Assembly (NCBI RefSeq): GCF_002849715.1
Contig: NZ_CP018863.1
Coordinates: 1,550,001-1,614,000, forward strand
Length of the DNA stretch: 64,000 nt
Direction of reading: 5' to 3'
DNA from: Arthrobacter crystallopoietes
GTDB lineage: Bacteria; Actinomycetota; Actinomycetes; Actinomycetales; Micrococcaceae
Numbering within the stretch: the first letter of the stretch is position 1; every line of letters starts with the position of its first letter. The notes beneath the pieces were generated by a model. It made no database searches. It had not been told where the DNA came from and worked only from the letters and a program-made list of their open reading frames with translations. Positions 46,977-55,305 of this stretch are shown here, one piece after another. A program made the position numbers and the translations under genes.

Positions 46977-48044
46977 ATGGGGAGTCTATTTAAGCCGACC
47001 ATCCGCGATGTCGCGGAAAAGGCCGGCGTATCACTGGCGACAGTGTCATATGTGCTGTCCGGCCGCAGCGGCGGATCAACCCGGATCAGCGAACCCACCA
47101 AGGAGCGTGTCCTCGAGGCGGCCAAGGAACTGGGCTATGTGGCCAACAGCGCGGCACGCGGTATGCGCCGCGGACGCACGGACACGGTTGCCGTGGTCAT
47201 CGAGAACATGGAGTCGCCGTGGGACCGTGCCCTGGCGGAGACTGCCAACCGGATCCTGCCGGCCCACGGCTACCGGGTGGTGATCCTGCTGGGGCAGGAG
47301 GCCTGGCGGAACTTCATGCTCTCCGGCGGAGCCGACGGCGTCATTCTCGGTTTCAGCACTGAAACCGAGGATGAAACCCGGACCATCCTGGACCTCGCCA
47401 AACGCGGGGTGGCCCAGGTGATAGTGTCCCAGTTCCTCGAGCCGCAGGGCTTCGATGTGCTCTCGGTGGACGCCGCCGGCGGGATTGCCGAGGCGGCCGA
47501 GTACCTGGGCGGCCGGCATGAACGGATCGGCGTGATCCACCGGGGAACCTCGGCCCCGGGTCCGCGCGGCACGCGGCTGGAACTGTTCCGGGCCGCCCTG
47601 GCACGGAACGGCGTGCAGCTCGATGGCTCGCTGGTCCGTGCCTCGGGCGGGTCCTGGCGCACGGCCTTCCAAAGCGCGCTGGAACTGCTCTCGCTGCCCG
47701 AACCGCCCACCGCATTCTTCACCACGGCAGACCTTGAGGCGCTGTGCGTCTCGGGGGCGGCTACCTGGAAGGGGCTGGAAATCCCGGACCAGCTGGAGAT
47801 TATCGGCGTGGAGAATTCGCAGCTGGGAAAGACCTCGGACCCCGCCCTGAGCACGGTGGGCCCGGATCCCTCCGAGCACCTGGCGGTGGATCTGCTGCTG
47901 GCCCGGCTGAAGGGCGAAGCCGGCGAACAAGGCCGCAAGGTTCCGGTGCCATGGAAGATGCGCTTCCGCGGGACCACGCAGCGCCAGGACGCCGAGTCCG
48001 GCAACGGAGACAACGGAGTTGTGAGCACCACGGCCGCCACTTAG
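46977..48044 (+). CDS. LacI family transcriptional regulator
   Basis: A 355-residue repressor with an N-terminal HTH (IRDVAEKAGVSLATVSYVLS, about residues 8-27) and hinge (VLEAAKELGYVANSAARGMR). A periplasmic-binding-protein-like sugar-sensing domain follows. ATG 46977 has GGAGAAGG 13 bp upstream. An effector sugar or phosphate is expected; the adjacent phosphoketolase and the PfkB kinase downstream are natural target candidates, but this is inferred from position. The 10-bp gap to the hydrolase gene suggests a shared transcript. Confidence 0.9.
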   Translation: MGSLFKPTIRDVAEKAGVSLATVSYVLSGRSGGSTRISEPTKERVLEAAKELGYVANSAARGMRRGRTDTVAVVIENMESPWDRALAETANRILPAHGYRVVILLGQEAWRNFMLSGGADGVILGFSTETEDETRTILDLAKRGVAQVIVSQFLEPQGFDVLSVDAAGGIAEAAEYLGGRHERIGVIHRGTSAPGPRGTRLELFRAALARNGVQLDGSLVRASGGSWRTAFQSALELLSLPEPPTAFFTTADLEALCVSGAATWKGLEIPDQLEIIGVENSQLGKTSDPALSTVGPDPSEHLAVDLLLARLKGEAGEQGRKVPVPWKMRFRGTTQRQDAESGNGDNGVVSTTAAT

Positions 48045-48054
48045 AGTCCTGCCT

Positions 48055-48816
48055 ATGGACTGCACCAGCTACCGCTACGGACCGGATCCCAGCCAGTACG
48101 GCCAGCTGTACCTGCCCGCGCAACGCACACATGACGCCGTCGTGGTTATTATCCACGGGGGCTATTGGCGCTCCCGCTACGGCCTGGACCTGGGCGAGCC
48201 GGCGGCCCGCGACTTTGCCTCGCGCGGCTACGTGTGCTGGAACCTCGAATACCGCCGCGCCGGCAACGGCGGCGGCTGGCCTGCGACGTTCGACGACGTG
48301 GCGGCCGGCATCGATCTGCTTGCCGAACTGGGCGCCCGGCTGGAGCTGGCGGTGGAGAACGTGGTGGCGTTGGGACATTCGGCCGGGGGACACTTGGCCG
48401 CCTGGGCCGGCGGCCGCGCCTCGCTGCCCGCCGGGGTGCCCGGAGCGGATCCGGCGGTCGGAATTTCCGCGGTGCTGAGCCAGGCCGGTGTGCTGGACCT
48501 GCGGCGGGCGTGGGAACTGGGCCTGAGCGACCAGGCAGTGGAAAACTTCCTGGGCTGCGGCCCGGACGATGATCCGCACCGGTTCCGCTGGGCCGATCCC
48601 CTCCAGCAGGCCCCGCTGGCCGTCCCGGTCTACGCGTTCCACTCGGAGGCGGACGACGCGGTGCCGGCGGCCCTGTCCGAAAACTATGTGGCCGCGGCCC
48701 GGGCAGCGGGCGGCCGCGCGGAACTTGTCAGGGTGCCCGGGAACCACTTCGACATCATCGACCCGGCTTCGGCGGCCTTCGAGCAGATCCGCACCGTGCT
48801 TCGGACCTTGGGGTAA
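48055..48816 (+). CDS. Alpha/beta hydrolase, esterase/formamidase-like
   Basis: A 253-residue serine hydrolase of the HSL/carboxylesterase group. The oxyanion-hole motif is VIIHGGYWRSRY, the nucleophile is in ALGHSAGGHLAA, the acid is likely in FHSEADDAVP, and the histidine in VPGNHFDIID. Family relatives include kynurenine formamidase and short-chain esterases. No signal peptide is present. ATG 48055 is 10 bp after the LacI gene. Substrate unknown. Confidence 0.85.
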   Translation: MDCTSYRYGPDPSQYGQLYLPAQRTHDAVVVIIHGGYWRSRYGLDLGEPAARDFASRGYVCWNLEYRRAGNGGGWPATFDDVAAGIDLLAELGARLELAVENVVALGHSAGGHLAAWAGGRASLPAGVPGADPAVGISAVLSQAGVLDLRRAWELGLSDQAVENFLGCGPDDDPHRFRWADPLQQAPLAVPVYAFHSEADDAVPAALSENYVAAARAAGGRAELVRVPGNHFDIIDPASAAFEQIRTVLRTLG

Positions 48817-48867
48817 TGGCTGCCCCTACCCCTGCCGCAGATGAGCATGCTCTGCTACGTTGACACT

Positions 48868-49785
48868 GTGCTGACAGTTATCGGTGAAGCTTTGGTCGAC
48901 GTCGTCTCGAGCGATACCTCTGCCGAGCGTGTGCACGTAGGCGGCAGCCCGATGAACGTCGCGGTGGGCCTCGCGCGGCTGGGCCAGCCGGTGCAGTTCG
49001 TCGGACGGTACGGCCGCGATGACCATGGCGCCCGCATCCTCCACCACCTGCGCGCCAACTCGGTGCTCACGCCGCTGGCCGCCGATGGCCAGCCGACCAG
49101 CGTTGCCAAGGCGACCCTGGACCGGACCGGCGCCGCGCACTACACCTTCGACCTGCTGTGGGAACTGCCGCCGCTTGAGACAGCGTTGCCCCGACTGCTC
49201 GAGGAGACGCTCTGGCTGCACACCGGCTCGATTGCCGCCATGCTCGAGCCCGGGGCACACACCGTGCTGGCCACGGTGCAGCGGGCGCATCCGCGGGCCC
49301 TGATCAGTTATGACCCGAACTGCCGGCCCACGCTGATCACGGACCGGGACTTCGCCCGCCGGCAGGCCGAGAAGTTCGTGGCGCTGGCCGATCTGGTCAA
49401 GGCCTCCGAGGAAGACCTCCGGTGGCTCTACCCGGGCCGTCCGGTGGAGGAATCCGCGCTTGAATGGCTGTCCCGCGGGCCGGGGGTTGTCGTGGTGACC
49501 AAGGGAGCCCGGGGACCGTGGGGCGTGGTGCGCGACGGCGCGGCCGAAGCCCCGGTGCCCGAGGTCGAGGTGGTGGATTCGGTCGGCGCGGGGGACTCCT
49601 TCATGGCGGCGCTGCTGGCGGCCCTGATGGAGCGCGGGCTGGCCGGTTCCCGGAGCCGCGAGCACTTGCAGAACCTGTCTGCCGATGCCCTGCGGGAAAT
49701 CCTGGACTTCGCGGCCAGCGCTGCCGCCGTCACCGTTTCCCGTGCCGGTGCCAATCCTCCCAACCGGAACGAACTTGCCCGCTGA
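48868..49785 (+). CDS. PfkB family carbohydrate kinase
   Basis: A 305-residue ribokinase-fold sugar kinase, probably fructokinase-like. GGSPMNVAVGLARLG near the N-terminus is the PfkB signature 1 and VDSVGAGDSFMAALLAAL carries signature 2 with the catalytic Asp. I prefer GTG 48868 because IGEALVDVV starts right after; an in-frame ATG at 48841 would add nine residues. No good ribosome site precedes either, so it may be leaderless. Substrate (fructose, ribose or other) is not decided. Next to it is an HAD phosphatase. Confidence 0.88.
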   Translation: MLTVIGEALVDVVSSDTSAERVHVGGSPMNVAVGLARLGQPVQFVGRYGRDDHGARILHHLRANSVLTPLAADGQPTSVAKATLDRTGAAHYTFDLLWELPPLETALPRLLEETLWLHTGSIAAMLEPGAHTVLATVQRAHPRALISYDPNCRPTLITDRDFARRQAEKFVALADLVKASEEDLRWLYPGRPVEESALEWLSRGPGVVVVTKGARGPWGVVRDGAAEAPVPEVEVVDSVGAGDSFMAALLAALMERGLAGSRSREHLQNLSADALREILDFAASAAAVTVSRAGANPPNRNELAR

Positions 49786-49814
49786 AACTTCCGGTGACGC
49801 ATAGACTGGGCTGT

Positions 49815-50618
49815 ATGCGCTTGATTGCCAGTGATCTGGACGGGACCATCATTGGCCGGGACGGGAAAATCAGCGCCCGCACAGTCCGGGCGTTCAAGGA
49901 CGCGGCTGCTGCCGGCGTCGAAATTGTCTTTGTCACCGGCCGGCCGCCGCGCTGGCTGGACCCGCTGCGCGAGCAGATCGGCCATGAAGGCACGGTGATC
50001 TGCTCCAACGGCGCGGTGGTCTACGACCTGGTGCGCAGCGAGGTCATCTCGGCCAAAACCCTGCCGCACACCAACATCTTCCAGGCCCGCGAGATCATTC
50101 TGCGGCTGCATCCGCGCGCTACCTTCGCGGCCGAAACCACCTTCGGGTTCCAGCTGGAACCCGGCTTCGTGGAGCAGGGGTCGGTGGAGCTGCTGGACGG
50201 GATCGAGCCGATGCTGTTGGAGCAGTCCCTGACGGAGCGGGACGCGGTGGTGAAGTTCCTGGCGCGCGGCCGGGACCTGGATCCGGATACTTTCCTGGCC
50301 GAGGTGCAGGACGCGGTGTCCCACCTCGTGGCGGTCACCCACTCCGCGCCGACCGTGGCTCTGCTGGAGATGGCGCAGCCGGGCATCAACAAAGCCGTGA
50401 CGCTGGCCGGGTACGCCTCGTCACTGAACATCGACCCGCAGGACGTGGTTGCCTTCGGCGATATGCCCAATGACATCGAGATGCTCGAGTGGGCCGGGCA
50501 CGGGTACGCGATGGCATCGGGCCACCCGGAGGCGATCGGAGCCGCGCGCTACCAGGCCCCGGCTTTCGCGGACGACGGTGTGGCCCAGATTCTCGAAGCC
50601 CGGCTCGCCGAGCTGTAG
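49815..50618 (+). CDS. HAD superfamily Cof-type phosphatase
   Basis: A 267-residue phosphatase of the HAD IIB (Cof) type. Motif I is SDLDGTIIG, motif II FVTGRPPRW, motif III near KAVTL, and motif IV FGDMPNDIEMLEWAG. The large cap domain lies between motifs II and III. Likely substrates are small sugar phosphates or FMN-like compounds. ATG 49815 has no ribosome site, but TAGACT lies 7 bp before it, so a leaderless transcript is possible. GDPD follows 13 bp later. Confidence 0.88.
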   Translation: MRLIASDLDGTIIGRDGKISARTVRAFKDAAAAGVEIVFVTGRPPRWLDPLREQIGHEGTVICSNGAVVYDLVRSEVISAKTLPHTNIFQAREIILRLHPRATFAAETTFGFQLEPGFVEQGSVELLDGIEPMLLEQSLTERDAVVKFLARGRDLDPDTFLAEVQDAVSHLVAVTHSAPTVALLEMAQPGINKAVTLAGYASSLNIDPQDVVAFGDMPNDIEMLEWAGHGYAMASGHPEAIGAARYQAPAFADDGVAQILEARLAEL

Positions 50619-50631
50619 GCGGAGCCGGAAG

Positions 50632-51444
50632 GTGAGCAGGGACTACCCCTATCTGCATAACCCGTTCGGGACTGCAGCCGGTGCCGAACCTTGGCCGGTA
50701 GCCTTCGCACACCGCGGCTTCTCGCCGGCCGGCCATGAGAACTCGCTGGCCGCCTTCCGCGCCGCCGTCGAGCTGGGCTACGGCTATGTGGAAACCGACG
50801 TGCGTACCACCGCCGACGGCGAACTGATGGTCTTCCACGATGAGAGCCTGGACCGGGTCACGGACGGCTCGGGGCCGATCGCCGAGCACACCCTTTCCCA
50901 GCTGCGGCGGGTCCGGATCGGCGGTGCGGAACCGATCCCCACCATGGAGGAACTCCTGCGCGAGTGGCCGGACCTGAAGATCAACGTGGACGTGAAGGAC
51001 CGCGCCGGCGGCCCGCTGCTGGCCCGGCTGATCGAGCAGTACAAGGCCCACGACCGCATCCTCGTCACGTCCTTCTCGGACCGGCGGCGCCTCGGTGTAT
51101 TCCGCGGCTTGACGCTGCCCGCGGCCAGTTCCGGCGGCATCGTGGCCCTGAGCGCACTGGTGGGTTTGGGCCGGGTGGGGCTGACCCGGGCGGTGGGCCG
51201 CGCGGCGCGGATGCATGCCGTGCAGGTCCCGGTGGCCTACGGGCGGGTCCGCGTGGTCACCCCGGCCCTCGTGCGGCGCTGCCATGCGGCCGGGCTGCAC
51301 GTGCACGTGTGGACCATTAATGAGCGTGATGAGATGAACCGGCTGCTGGATCTCGGCGTGGACGGAATCATGACGGACCGGGCCGATGTACTGGCACAGG
51401 TGATGGACGAACGCGGTTTCTGGCCGCAGAGGGAGCAGGCATGA
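50632..51444 (+). CDS. Glycerophosphodiester phosphodiesterase
   Basis: The 270-residue protein cleaves glycerophosphodiesters to sn-glycerol 3-phosphate and an alcohol. AHRGFSPAGHENSLAAF near residues 25-42 holds the first catalytic His and Glu, and VETDVRTTADGELMVFHDE carries the metal-binding Asp and second His. No signal peptide, so cytoplasmic. The start is GTG 50632 with GGAGCCGGAAGG just before. ATG of the glycerate kinase overlaps its stop (ATGA), so the two are translated together. Confidence 0.9.
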   Translation: MSRDYPYLHNPFGTAAGAEPWPVAFAHRGFSPAGHENSLAAFRAAVELGYGYVETDVRTTADGELMVFHDESLDRVTDGSGPIAEHTLSQLRRVRIGGAEPIPTMEELLREWPDLKINVDVKDRAGGPLLARLIEQYKAHDRILVTSFSDRRRLGVFRGLTLPAASSGGIVALSALVGLGRVGLTRAVGRAARMHAVQVPVAYGRVRVVTPALVRRCHAAGLHVHVWTINERDEMNRLLDLGVDGIMTDRADVLAQVMDERGFWPQREQA

Positions 51445-52559
51445 AGGTTTTGGTGGCACCGGATAAGTTCAAGGGCACGCTGTCCGCGGCGGAGGCAGCC
51501 CAGGCGATGGCGGAGGGCGTGCTGCGCGTCTACCCGGACGCCGAGGTACGGACGCTGCCGGTGGCGGACGGCGGCGAGGGGACGCTGGAAGCCGCCTTGG
51601 CCGCCGGCGCCCAGGAGCACACCACTCGGGTCCGCGGGCCATTGGACCGCGAGGTGACCGCCTCCTGGGCGATGCTGGACCGTGCCGGCATCAAAACCGC
51701 GGTGATCGAGACCGCCCGGGCCTCCGGGCTGCTGCTCACCGAGCCCTCCGTGCAGACCGCGCTGGCGGCACATTCCTACGGCAGCGGGCAGCTGATCGCC
51801 GCGGCCCTCGACGCGGGCGCCCAGGAAATTGTGCTCGGGATCGGCGGCTCCGCAATGACCGACGGCGGCTCCGGTGCCTTGTGCGCGCTGGGCCTGAAGA
51901 TTTACGACGGCGGGGCGCAGGTTCCGCTCGGCGGTGCCGGCCTGGCCACGGCGCACCGGATCGATGCCTCCGGCCTGGACGCGCGGCTGGCCTCGGTGAC
52001 TGTGCGGATTGCCGCGGATGTGGACAACCCGCTGCACGGCCCGGAAGGAGCCGCGCATGTCTTCGGCCGGCAGAAGGGCGCGGACGCCACCGGCCGGCAG
52101 CTCCTGGATGAAGGCCTGCAGCGGTGGGCGGAACTGCTGCGGCAGGAGACCGGCGCCGAGGTCAACGTTCCCGGAGCCGGTGCCGCGGGCGGTTTCCCGG
52201 CAGGCTTCCTCGGCCTGACCAAGGCACGGCTGGAGCGCGGCTTTGACCTGGTGGCCGAACTGACCGGTCTCGATGCTGCCCTGGAGGGCACGGACCTGGT
52301 GATCACCGGCGAGGGATCCATGGACGAGCAGTCGGAATATGGCAAGGCGCCCATGGGCATCGCCGACCGTGCGCACGAGAGGGGAATTCCCGCCGTCGTT
52401 GTTGCCGGGAAAATCACCCTGACGCCGGAGCAGCTGGCCGCGCACGGCGTGGAGGCGGCGGTGAGCCTGCTGGACCTTGCCCGCACGCCGGAAGACGCCT
52501 TCGCCCAGGCGGCCAAGTACGTCACGTGGGGTACGCAGCAGGCGCTAGAGGGAGCGTAA
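51441..52559 (+). CDS. Glycerate kinase
   Basis: A 372-residue kinase of the GlxK/GarK family that phosphorylates glycerate. It begins MKVLVAPDKFKGTLSAAEAA, with VLGIGGSAMTDGGSGAL as the glycine-rich central motif and VITGEGSMDEQSEYGKAPMG near the C-terminal region. The start overlaps the GDPD stop, so the gene is cotranscribed with it. Product is 2- or 3-phosphoglycerate, feeding glycolysis from glycerate or glyoxylate. Confidence 0.94.
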   Translation: MKVLVAPDKFKGTLSAAEAAQAMAEGVLRVYPDAEVRTLPVADGGEGTLEAALAAGAQEHTTRVRGPLDREVTASWAMLDRAGIKTAVIETARASGLLLTEPSVQTALAAHSYGSGQLIAAALDAGAQEIVLGIGGSAMTDGGSGALCALGLKIYDGGAQVPLGGAGLATAHRIDASGLDARLASVTVRIAADVDNPLHGPEGAAHVFGRQKGADATGRQLLDEGLQRWAELLRQETGAEVNVPGAGAAGGFPAGFLGLTKARLERGFDLVAELTGLDAALEGTDLVITGEGSMDEQSEYGKAPMGIADRAHERGIPAVVVAGKITLTPEQLAAHGVEAAVSLLDLARTPEDAFAQAAKYVTWGTQQALEGA

Positions 52560-52570
52560 ACGGCAGGGCG

Positions 52571-52822
52571 TCAGTCCTCGGGGACGGGTTCCGGCGGGAG
52601 GAAGCCGTCCTGGCCCGGGTCGTCCTCACGCTCCGGATCCTGCCGGGCCTCGTACTCGCCGTCCGGACTCAGGCCGGGCACCCGCTGGCCGGCGTTGGTC
52701 AGGCCGGAGGTGAAGGTGTCGCCGTCGAACTCGGCAGCGGATTCGCGTTCGGGCTCCGCGGCGTTGATGTCCTGACGCAGGTGCTCGTCCTCGGGGAGGT
52801 TCTCTTCTGGTATCTGGGTCAT
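52571..52822 (-). CDS. Acidic hypothetical protein
   Basis: An 83-residue, strongly acidic, low-complexity protein: MTQIPEENLPEDEHLRQDIN at the start and many Glu, Asp, Pro residues to the end PPEPVPED. No membrane segment or known domain. ATG 52822 has no strong ribosome site. Such short acidic proteins are common in Micrococcaceae. Coding is supported by composition and by its clean fit between glycerate kinase and the hydrolase gene. Function unknown. Confidence 0.6.
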   Translation of the reverse strand: MTQIPEENLPEDEHLRQDINAAEPERESAAEFDGDTFTSGLTNAGQRVPGLSPDGEYEARQDPEREDDPGQDGFLPPEPVPED

Positions 52823-52946
52823 GATTCCAGCCAACCATCGCTGCCGAGAGGGCACAATGGCTTCGGCGTTCCCCGCCGGTGCTTGGGGTAAAAAATTCTG
52901 CGGGTGGACCAGTGTGTCGCAGTCACCGCTTTGGCATGCTGGAGAC

Positions 52947-53615
52947 ATGGACGAACAGATCGTCGTGCTGCCCGGGGGACCGGGGCTGGATGCGGATCTG
53001 CACCTGCCCGCCGGCGCCCGGGGGATGGTGGTTTTCGCGCACGGCAGCGGCAGCAGCCGCCGCAGCGGGCGCAACATCCTGGTGGCCAGGGAGCTGCAGC
53101 AGGCGGGACTGGGTACGCTCCTTTTCGACCTGCTGACTGCGCAGGAGGAGCGGCGCGATGCCGTGGATGCCTCCCTGCGCTTCGACATTGGGTTCCTGAC
53201 GGAGCGGCTGACCGCGGTGGTGGACGAGGTGGCAGCCCGTCCCCAATTTGCAGGCCTGCCAGTGGGATTGTTCGGCGCCAGCACCGGCGCTGCAGCTGCC
53301 CTCGGCACGGCGGCGGCGCGCCCCGGCGTCGTGCGTGCGGTGGTGTCCCGCGGCGGACGGCCGGACCTGGCCGCTTCCGCGCTGCCCGGGGTGCGGGCCC
53401 CGACGCTGCTGCTGGTCGGATCGCTCGATGAGCAGGTCATCGCCTACAACGAACAGGCAGCCGCGCGGCTGCCGGCGGAGCACAAGCTGTCCATCGTCCC
53501 GGGCGCAACGCACCTCTTCTCCGAACCGGGGACGCTGGAGGAAGTCGCCCGCCAGGCCGCTGCCTGGTTCAGCCGGACGCTGCAGACCGGCCCGGCACAG
53601 GCAGCTCCGGCCTAA
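52947..53615 (+). CDS. Alpha/beta hydrolase (dienelactone hydrolase-like)
   Basis: A 222-residue hydrolase. VVFAHGSGSSRRSGRN forms the oxyanion-hole region, the nucleophile lies in LFGASTGAAAAL (GxSxG), the acid in LLLVGSLDEQVI, and the histidine in VPGATHLFSEPG. It is close to the dienelactone-hydrolase-like family. In some genomes such genes accompany phosphoribosyltransferases. ATG 52947 starts the fold; the frame runs upstream without support. It converges on the erythromycin-esterase gene with 6 bp between the stops. Confidence 0.85.
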   Translation: MDEQIVVLPGGPGLDADLHLPAGARGMVVFAHGSGSSRRSGRNILVARELQQAGLGTLLFDLLTAQEERRDAVDASLRFDIGFLTERLTAVVDEVAARPQFAGLPVGLFGASTGAAAALGTAAARPGVVRAVVSRGGRPDLAASALPGVRAPTLLLVGSLDEQVIAYNEQAAARLPAEHKLSIVPGATHLFSEPGTLEEVARQAAAWFSRTLQTGPAQAAPA

Positions 53616-53621
53616 GGCGTT

Positions 53622-54953
53622 TCAGGTATTGGCCGGCCACGTCTCCATTTCGCCGCCGTGCGCGTGGACGCCATGCAACGGGTCAAGCGCCGTCGTTTCA
53701 TCGAGGAACAGAAACGCGTCGTAACGCCGTCCCATCACGGAGGGCACGTAGTTGCCCCACTGCTCCGCCTTCGGGTCGTACACCACGCCGATGGCACGGT
53801 GTTCGAGGGACTGTCCCGCCCAATCGGGGCCGCCGGCGGTGCCGGAATCCGCGGCTTTGGATCCATCGTTGAAGACAAACAAGGCGGAAGGAGTTCCGTC
53901 GAGGGCCGAATGCATCAGGTCTTCGACACTGCCGCGGCGCGCGGGCGGGGTTTGCATCACCTGCGTCGAACCGCCCCAGCGGTCGGAGGCGATAACGCCG
54001 CCGCGGTAACTGCCGAACCCCACCGCCACCACGCCCTCCTCCGAATGCGCTTCGCGCACAAGCTGGCCGACGTTGACCATCCCGGCCGAAGCCATGTCGG
54101 TCCAGCGCGCATCCCCGATGTGCGTGTTGTGCTCCCACACCACGGCCTTCGCGCCATCGCCGTGGTGCGCCATCAGCCGGTCCAGTGTCGAAACCATGTG
54201 TTCGTCGCGCACGTTCCACGATTCGGATCCGCCACGCACCATCGCGCGGTAGTAGGCCTCGGCGCCTGCCGCACTCAGGGCGTTCTGTTCCGCATTGAAG
54301 CGGGCGTCCCGGGGCGCGCCGGTGTCGCTGACTGCAGAGGTGCGCAGCTTGCCGAGCAGTTCGACCACTTCGGGCTCGCAGCCGGAGGGCACCAGACGGG
54401 TGGAAAGCGCGTAGGACTGCGGATCCTCCGCATACGGCTCGAAGCAGCGGACCGCCTCCAGCGCGGAATCGACGTGCTCCGGATAATACTCCTCAAGGAA
54501 TCCAAGGGTGGCCCGGAGCGAATCCCACAGGCTGTAGACATCCAGCCCATAGAAACCGACCCGCCCATCCTCCGGCCTGGACTCATTGAAGGACCGGAGC
54601 CAGCGGGCAAAGTCCGACACATCGCGGTTGGCCCACATCCAGGTGGGCCAGCGGTCGAAACCGTGCAGCACCTCCTCGGGGTCTTCCGGCGCACCGGGTG
54701 CGAGGGTCACCGCGTTGTTGACGGCGTAGCAGTCCGGCCAGTCGCCCTCGACCCCGACAAAGGAAAAGCCCCGCTCCTGGATCAGGCGGCGGGTCAGCGA
54801 AGCACGCCAGGCGTAGTACTCATGGGTGCCGTGTGAGGCTTCGCCGATGAGCACGTAGCGTGCGTCGCCGATCCGCTCCAGCAACGGATCCAGGTCTGCT
54901 TCCGAACTCAGCGGCAGCGCCTGGTTCTGGATCTGTGCGGAATGGTCCGTCAT
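53622..54953 (-). CDS. Erythromycin esterase family protein
   Basis: A 443-residue protein of the erythromycin esterase (Ere) family. VLIGEASHGTHEYY (about residues 34-47) carries the conserved Glu-His, and VGVEGDWPDCYAVN and WEHNTHIGDARW are family motifs. Known Ere enzymes hydrolyse the macrolactone ring, but many chromosomal homologues from soil actinobacteria have other or unknown substrates, so drug resistance must not be assumed. ATG 54953 is clear. No signal peptide. Confidence 0.85.
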   Translation of the reverse strand: MTDHSAQIQNQALPLSSEADLDPLLERIGDARYVLIGEASHGTHEYYAWRASLTRRLIQERGFSFVGVEGDWPDCYAVNNAVTLAPGAPEDPEEVLHGFDRWPTWMWANRDVSDFARWLRSFNESRPEDGRVGFYGLDVYSLWDSLRATLGFLEEYYPEHVDSALEAVRCFEPYAEDPQSYALSTRLVPSGCEPEVVELLGKLRTSAVSDTGAPRDARFNAEQNALSAAGAEAYYRAMVRGGSESWNVRDEHMVSTLDRLMAHHGDGAKAVVWEHNTHIGDARWTDMASAGMVNVGQLVREAHSEEGVVAVGFGSYRGGVIASDRWGGSTQVMQTPPARRGSVEDLMHSALDGTPSALFVFNDGSKAADSGTAGGPDWAGQSLEHRAIGVVYDPKAEQWGNYVPSVMGRRYDAFLFLDETTALDPLHGVHAHGGEMETWPANT

Positions 54954-54996
54954 ATCGAATCCCTAGGGTCCGCCGGTGCTGCCGGCGGATATGGTC

Positions 54997-55206
54997 TCAG
55001 CCTTCGTGCCGGAAGCCCAGTTTGATGGTGACCTGCCAGTCCGCAATGGCGCCGTCCTTCAGGTGGCCGCGTGTTTCCTTGACCTCGAACCAGTCCAGAT
55101 TGCGCAGCGTTTTGGACGCCTCCGCGACGGCATTGGCGACTGCCTTTTCCATGCTGTCCGGGGACGTGCCGACGATTTCGGTGACGTTGTAGACGTGGTT
55201 GGCCAT
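54997..55206 (-). CDS. Dodecin family flavin-binding protein
   Basis: A 69-residue protein that forms hollow dodecamers storing FMN or riboflavin. It begins MANHVYNVTEIVGTSPDSME and has the flavin-stacking LDWFEVKETRGH and the end WQVTIKLGFRHE. ATG 55206 follows AAGGAGG. It lies 43 bp upstream of the erythromycin-esterase gene on the same strand and may be co-transcribed. It may buffer flavins against light or oxidative stress. Confidence 0.93.
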   Translation of the reverse strand: MANHVYNVTEIVGTSPDSMEKAVANAVAEASKTLRNLDWFEVKETRGHLKDGAIADWQVTIKLGFRHEG

Positions 55207-55305
55207 GCTTCCTCCTTGAAGATGGCCCCAGGACCGGACCCTGAGGCGCGATGTCTGCAACGCTAGTCGTCTTGCCGGAATCGGTCTAGGGTACCGGCAG
55301 CATCG

